In this document: in pieces, positions 6,141-8,180 of the stretch
Layout: every line of letters begins with the position of its first letter
How positions within the stretch are numbered: the stretch's first letter is position 1
NCBI GenBank assembly: GCA_028748945.1
Contig: JAQTOL010000130.1
Coordinates: forward strand, 1 to 8,180
Origin: Paludibacter sp.
Lineage (GTDB): Bacteria > Bacteroidota > Bacteroidia > Bacteroidales > Paludibacteraceae
DNA length: 8,180 nt
Direction of reading: 5' to 3'
Notes under the pieces: model-generated
Seen by the model: only the letters and a program-made list of their open reading frames with translations
Told to the model about the DNA's origin: nothing
Database searches by the model: none
Translations under genes and position numbers: made by a program

Positions 6141-7144
6141 TACCGGGTACGATTTCTAAACTCACAAACTTCTTTTATACATTTTTCAATAGAAGTAAAT
6201 TGAAAACCGAATGTATTTTCAATTTTCTGAGCCGAATAATATTCGCGACGCGTGGCTGAACGTGCTGTACTTCTGTCAATCAAGGGACTAAAGTGAAAAA
6301 CTTTTCCAATAAACTCCGACAAAATTCCAACGGTCCAAAGCATTCTCTTACCAATACGAATAAACGGACGACGTTTCCCAAAACCATCGGCCATCCAATA
6401 CAAAATATCTTTATTGCTACAGTTATCACCAACCAGAACGAACCGTTCCCCAAAAACCGGGGAATTAGAAAGTAGAATCATTGCTTTTACAACGTCTTGT
6501 ACAGCAACATAACCACTTCCTCCATTCGTATAAAATATCAACCCTTTCTGTACCTGATTAAATAATTGAGAACTTCCGGTGACCGTTCCCGATACGCCTA
6601 AAATAACGCCGGGATTTACAATAAAAGCAGGCAACCCTTTGGCAATTCCTTTCCAGACTTCTTGTTCGGAATAATATTTACTTTTAACGTATTGCGATTG
6701 ATGGGGAGAATCATTCCATTTACAATTCTCATCTACTTTCCCTCCGGTACTTGCTCTTCCGCATGCTGCAATGGAACTGACAAAACAGAATTTAGCAACT
6801 CTGTTTTTCAATGCTGCCTGTACCACATTGCGGGTACCTCTGACATTTGTATCCATTAAAGAACCGGAATTATTCCCCAATGAAACTACGGCGGCACAAT
6901 GGAACAACACATCAACTCCAACCAAAGCTTCCTGAATTGAAGTCTCATCGAGTACATCAGCAATTCTCCAATCAATTCTTTTCAGAAAATCATCTGGATT
7001 CGATGTGTAGTAACTAAAAATAGAATGAAGTGGTTTCGGGTCACTGGTTTTACGACAAATGGCAGAAACCCTTTCGTTTTCATTTAATAAATGCCATAAC
7101 AAATGCCCTCCAACCAAACCTGTTCCTCCTGTAACCAATATCAT
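6137..7144 (-). CDS. NAD-dependent epimerase/dehydratase family protein (extended SDR)
   Basis: A 335-aa extended short-chain dehydrogenase/reductase. The N-terminal Rossmann motif is TGGTGLVGG (5-13). DVLFHCAAVVSLG (78-90) is the strand and loop that contact the cofactor. FVSSIAACG (121-129) carries the catalytic Ser, and YVKSK (152-156) is the catalytic YxxxK. The VNPGVILG segment (176-183) and a C-terminal substrate domain follow. The overall look is that of the dihydroflavonol-reductase/3-beta-HSD-like branch of COG0451, which reduces or oxidises a small carbonyl or sugar-nucleotide substrate with NAD(P). The substrate cannot be told from sequence. ATG 7144-7142 directly begins the Rossmann strand (MILVTGG) and has a short AGGA 4 nt upstream. 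The gene is divergent from the LOG gene with 83 nt between starts, and its TAA overlaps the TAA of the convergent beta-barrel gene. It appears complete with all catalytic residues. Confidence 0.9.
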   Translation of the reverse strand: MILVTGGTGLVGGHLLWHLLNENERVSAICRKTSDPKPLHSIFSYYTSNPDDFLKRIDWRIADVLDETSIQEALVGVDVLFHCAAVVSLGNNSGSLMDTNVRGTRNVVQAALKNRVAKFCFVSSIAACGRASTGGKVDENCKWNDSPHQSQYVKSKYYSEQEVWKGIAKGLPAFIVNPGVILGVSGTVTGSSQLFNQVQKGLIFYTNGGSGYVAVQDVVKAMILLSNSPVFGERFVLVGDNCSNKDILYWMADGFGKRRPFIRIGKRMLWTVGILSEFIGKVFHFSPLIDRSTARSATRREYYSAQKIENTFGFQFTSIEKCIKEVCEFRNRTRY

Positions 7145-7169
7145 TTTCCTGTATTTTTAATTTTAAGGT

Positions 7170-7177
7170 CAAAAATA
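7170..7177 (-). promoter_or_regulatory. Candidate -7 element for the SDR gene
   Basis: TATTTTTG on the minus strand (7177 to 7170) is an exact TAnnTTTG. It would place the start of transcription near 7165, about 20 nt before the ATG. The expected -33 position (about 7198-7201) has no TTTG, so the promoter would be weak or helped by an activator. It forms one arm of the inverted repeat described separately. Confidence 0.45.
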
Positions 7178-7191
7178 CGGAAAGAAAACAG

Positions 7192-7199
7192 TATTTTTG
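7192..7199 (+). promoter_or_regulatory. Candidate -7 element for the LOG gene
   Basis: TATTTTTG is an exact TAnnTTTG on the plus strand, giving a predicted start near 7205 and a leader of about 22 nt. The expected -33 site overlaps the SDR -7 element and has no TTTG. The two promoters could therefore exclude each other if both are used. Confidence 0.45.
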
Positions 7200-7227
7200 C
7201 ATATAATTATCCAAAATTGAACAAAAC

Positions 7228-7821
7228 ATGTCTCAAAACGGGAACAAAACCATCTGTGTATATTGTGCATCGAGTACGCAGGTAAAACAAAGTTATTTCG
7301 AAGCAACAGCCCGGCTTGCTAAAATTTTTGCCCATACTCACTTACACATTGTATACGGTGGCGGTTCAATGGGATTAATGGGACAATTGGCCGACAGCAT
7401 GCTGGAAGCCGGAGGAGAAATAACAGGTGTAATTCCCCGTTTTATGTGTGAAGTAGAATGGAATCACACCGCATTGACAGAACTGATTCTGGTTGAAACC
7501 ATGCACGAACGGAAAGAGAAAATGGCAATGCTGGCAGATGCGGTAGTAGCTTTGCCGGGTGGGTGTGGAACCCTGGAGGAATTGTTGGAAGTGATAACAT
7601 GGAAACGATTGGGCATTTTTACTAAACCCATTGTGATTATAAATATTGAAGGATATTTCGATTCATTGATCGAAATGCTAAACCGAGCTGTAGACGAACA
7701 TTTTATGCGTGAAGAGCACAGAAAAATGTGGACAGTGGTTGAAACACCGGAAGAAGTTCTTACTGCCATAAATAATTCTGTCAGTTGGGATGCGGATGCC
7801 CGAAGTTTTGCAGCTCTCTAA
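7228..7821 (+). CDS. LOG-family protein (nucleoside 5'-monophosphate phosphoribohydrolase type)
   Basis: A 197-aa cytoplasmic Rossmann-like protein of the LOG family (TIGR00730 type). Hallmarks in order are ICVYCASS (9-16), the phosphate-binding YGGGSMGLMG (43-52), the catalytic region MHERKEKM (92-99) with the family Arg95, and the signature PGGCGTLEE (110-118) with the catalytic Glu117. WKRLGIF and KPIVIIN follow in the usual places. Family members cleave the N-glycosidic bond of nucleoside 5'-monophosphates; plant and some bacterial members release cytokinin bases, and others act on AMP-like substrates. The physiological substrate here is unknown. Length matches the short (about 190-200 aa) type I group. 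ATG 7228 is supported by the position of the first beta strand and by a -7 promoter element just upstream; there is no Shine-Dalgarno. The downstream membrane-protein gene starts 9 nt after the stop, which suggests co-transcription. Confidence 0.92.
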   Translation: MSQNGNKTICVYCASSTQVKQSYFEATARLAKIFAHTHLHIVYGGGSMGLMGQLADSMLEAGGEITGVIPRFMCEVEWNHTALTELILVETMHERKEKMAMLADAVVALPGGCGTLEELLEVITWKRLGIFTKPIVIINIEGYFDSLIEMLNRAVDEHFMREEHRKMWTVVETPEEVLTAINNSVSWDADARSFAAL

Positions 7822-7830
7822 TTTATACAA

Positions 7831-8180
7831 ATGACTTTTAGAGACACTTTAAAGCTATTGGTCGATAGCATAAAAGCTTTACCTGTTGATCCTCAAGTAA
7901 AGCACTTGCCAATGCCGAAAACAAATTCGACCGTGGGGCTTGATTCCGCTGTCGATACTTTAAAGTCAGTTATACCAGCAGCTCATAAAGAGTTTCCACA
8001 TGTTTTATCGGGACCGGTCACCGAACCGGTTATCGATTCAACAACCGTCCATGATACTATCAGATCTGTTGTACACTTACCTCGCGGATTCGAAGGCATT
8101 CTGCATCCAACCATACCTCAAACCGAAACATGGATTTTTATAACACTTCTCCTTTTGTTTTTTTTAATCGTTTTTTCTCT
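7831..8180 (+). CDS. Membrane protein, probably DUF4271 family, N-terminal part (3' end outside window)
   Basis: An open frame runs from ATG 7831 to the window edge, with 116 visible codons and no stop. The first 95 residues are hydrophilic and Pro/Thr/Ser-rich (MTFRDTLKLLVDSIKALPVD...), without a signal peptide. They lead to the segment LPRGFEGILHPTIPQTETW (83-101) and then to a strongly hydrophobic stretch, WIFITLLLLFFLIVFS, that begins a membrane helix at about residue 101 and runs past the edge. A polar N-terminal tail with a 'G-x-E-G-x-x-x-P ... tetW' stretch before a multi-helix region is what I associate with the Bacteroidetes DUF4271 membrane proteins, of unknown function. This is recognition by eye. 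The start lies 9 nt after the LOG stop, on the same strand, so an operon is likely. No better start is visible, and the leader (TTTATACAA) has no Shine-Dalgarno. Confidence 0.7.
   Translation, partial: MTFRDTLKLLVDSIKALPVDPQVKHLPMPKTNSTVGLDSAVDTLKSVIPAAHKEFPHVLSGPVTEPVIDSTTVHDTIRSVVHLPRGFEGILHPTIPQTETWIFITLLLLFFLIVFS

Larger units (their letters stand above)
7170..7199. repeat. 9-bp perfect inverted repeat spanning the divergent promoter region
   Basis: CAAAAATAC (7170-7178) and GTATTTTTG (7191-7199) are exact reverse complements with a 12-nt spacer. Each arm contains a TAnnTTTG -7 element reading outward, one towards the SDR gene and one towards the LOG gene. A third GTATTTTT copy lies at 7151-7158, so the three boxes begin at 7151, 7171 and 7191. 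This could be an operator for a dimeric regulator or simply two back-to-back promoters. Confidence 0.5.

Noticed and set aside
7103..7285. Small plus-strand frame across the SDR/LOG divergent region
   Set aside because: It overlaps both real gene starts and has no recognisable protein features.
7464..7769. Minus-strand open frame of 101 codons inside the LOG gene
   Set aside because: The LOG frame carries all family motifs. The antisense product is Ser/Thr-rich and resembles nothing known.
1..8180. CRISPR, transposon, phage or defence system
   Set aside because: No spaced repeats, transposase, integrase, tRNA attachment site or effector-like genes were seen; the window reads as core chromosome.

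Overview
The window looks like chromosomal DNA of a Bacteroidetes bacterium, most likely of the order Bacteroidales. The evidence is moderately AT-rich DNA, mostly absent Shine-Dalgarno sequences, signal peptides that end in Ala-Gln, small outer-membrane beta-barrel proteins, and promoter elements of the Bacteroidetes type (-33 TTTG, -7 TAnnTTTG). The content is mainly housekeeping. I see no mobile element, CRISPR array, tRNA or rRNA, and no clear new defence or biosynthetic system.

Layout. The left edge holds the C-terminal part of the translation-associated ATPase/GTPase YchF (+). It converges on a small heat-shock protein, Hsp20 (-), and a good bidirectional hairpin terminator lies between them. 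After a gene-free AT-rich gap of about 310 nt come two minus-strand genes. An outer-membrane beta-barrel protein lies downstream of a large nucleoside-kinase-like protein that fuses a TGS domain, a ThrRS editing-domain-like segment and a uridine kinase/PRK P-loop domain. A divergent region then leads to a plus-strand pair: an ArgD-type aminotransferase with a textbook Bacteroidetes promoter, and, 14 nt downstream, an outer-membrane protein that carries a small Sm/SH3-like beta domain before its predicted barrel. This pair runs into an extended SDR (NAD-dependent epimerase/dehydratase family, -), and the two stop codons overlap. The SDR gene is divergent from a LOG-family phosphoribohydrolase (+). 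Nine nt after that gene begins an incomplete membrane protein, probably DUF4271, which runs off the right edge.

How the genes relate. There is no single pathway here. YchF and the kinase both carry TGS domains and may both sense ribosome, RNA or nucleotide state. ArgD is isolated from other arginine genes. LOG acts on nucleoside monophosphates. The two beta-barrel proteins belong to the cell envelope. The points most worth a second look are the kinase fusion with its apparently degenerate editing-like domain, three evenly spaced GTATTTTT boxes in the SDR/LOG divergent promoter region, the Sm-like domain on a small outer-membrane protein, and the overlapping convergent stop codons.
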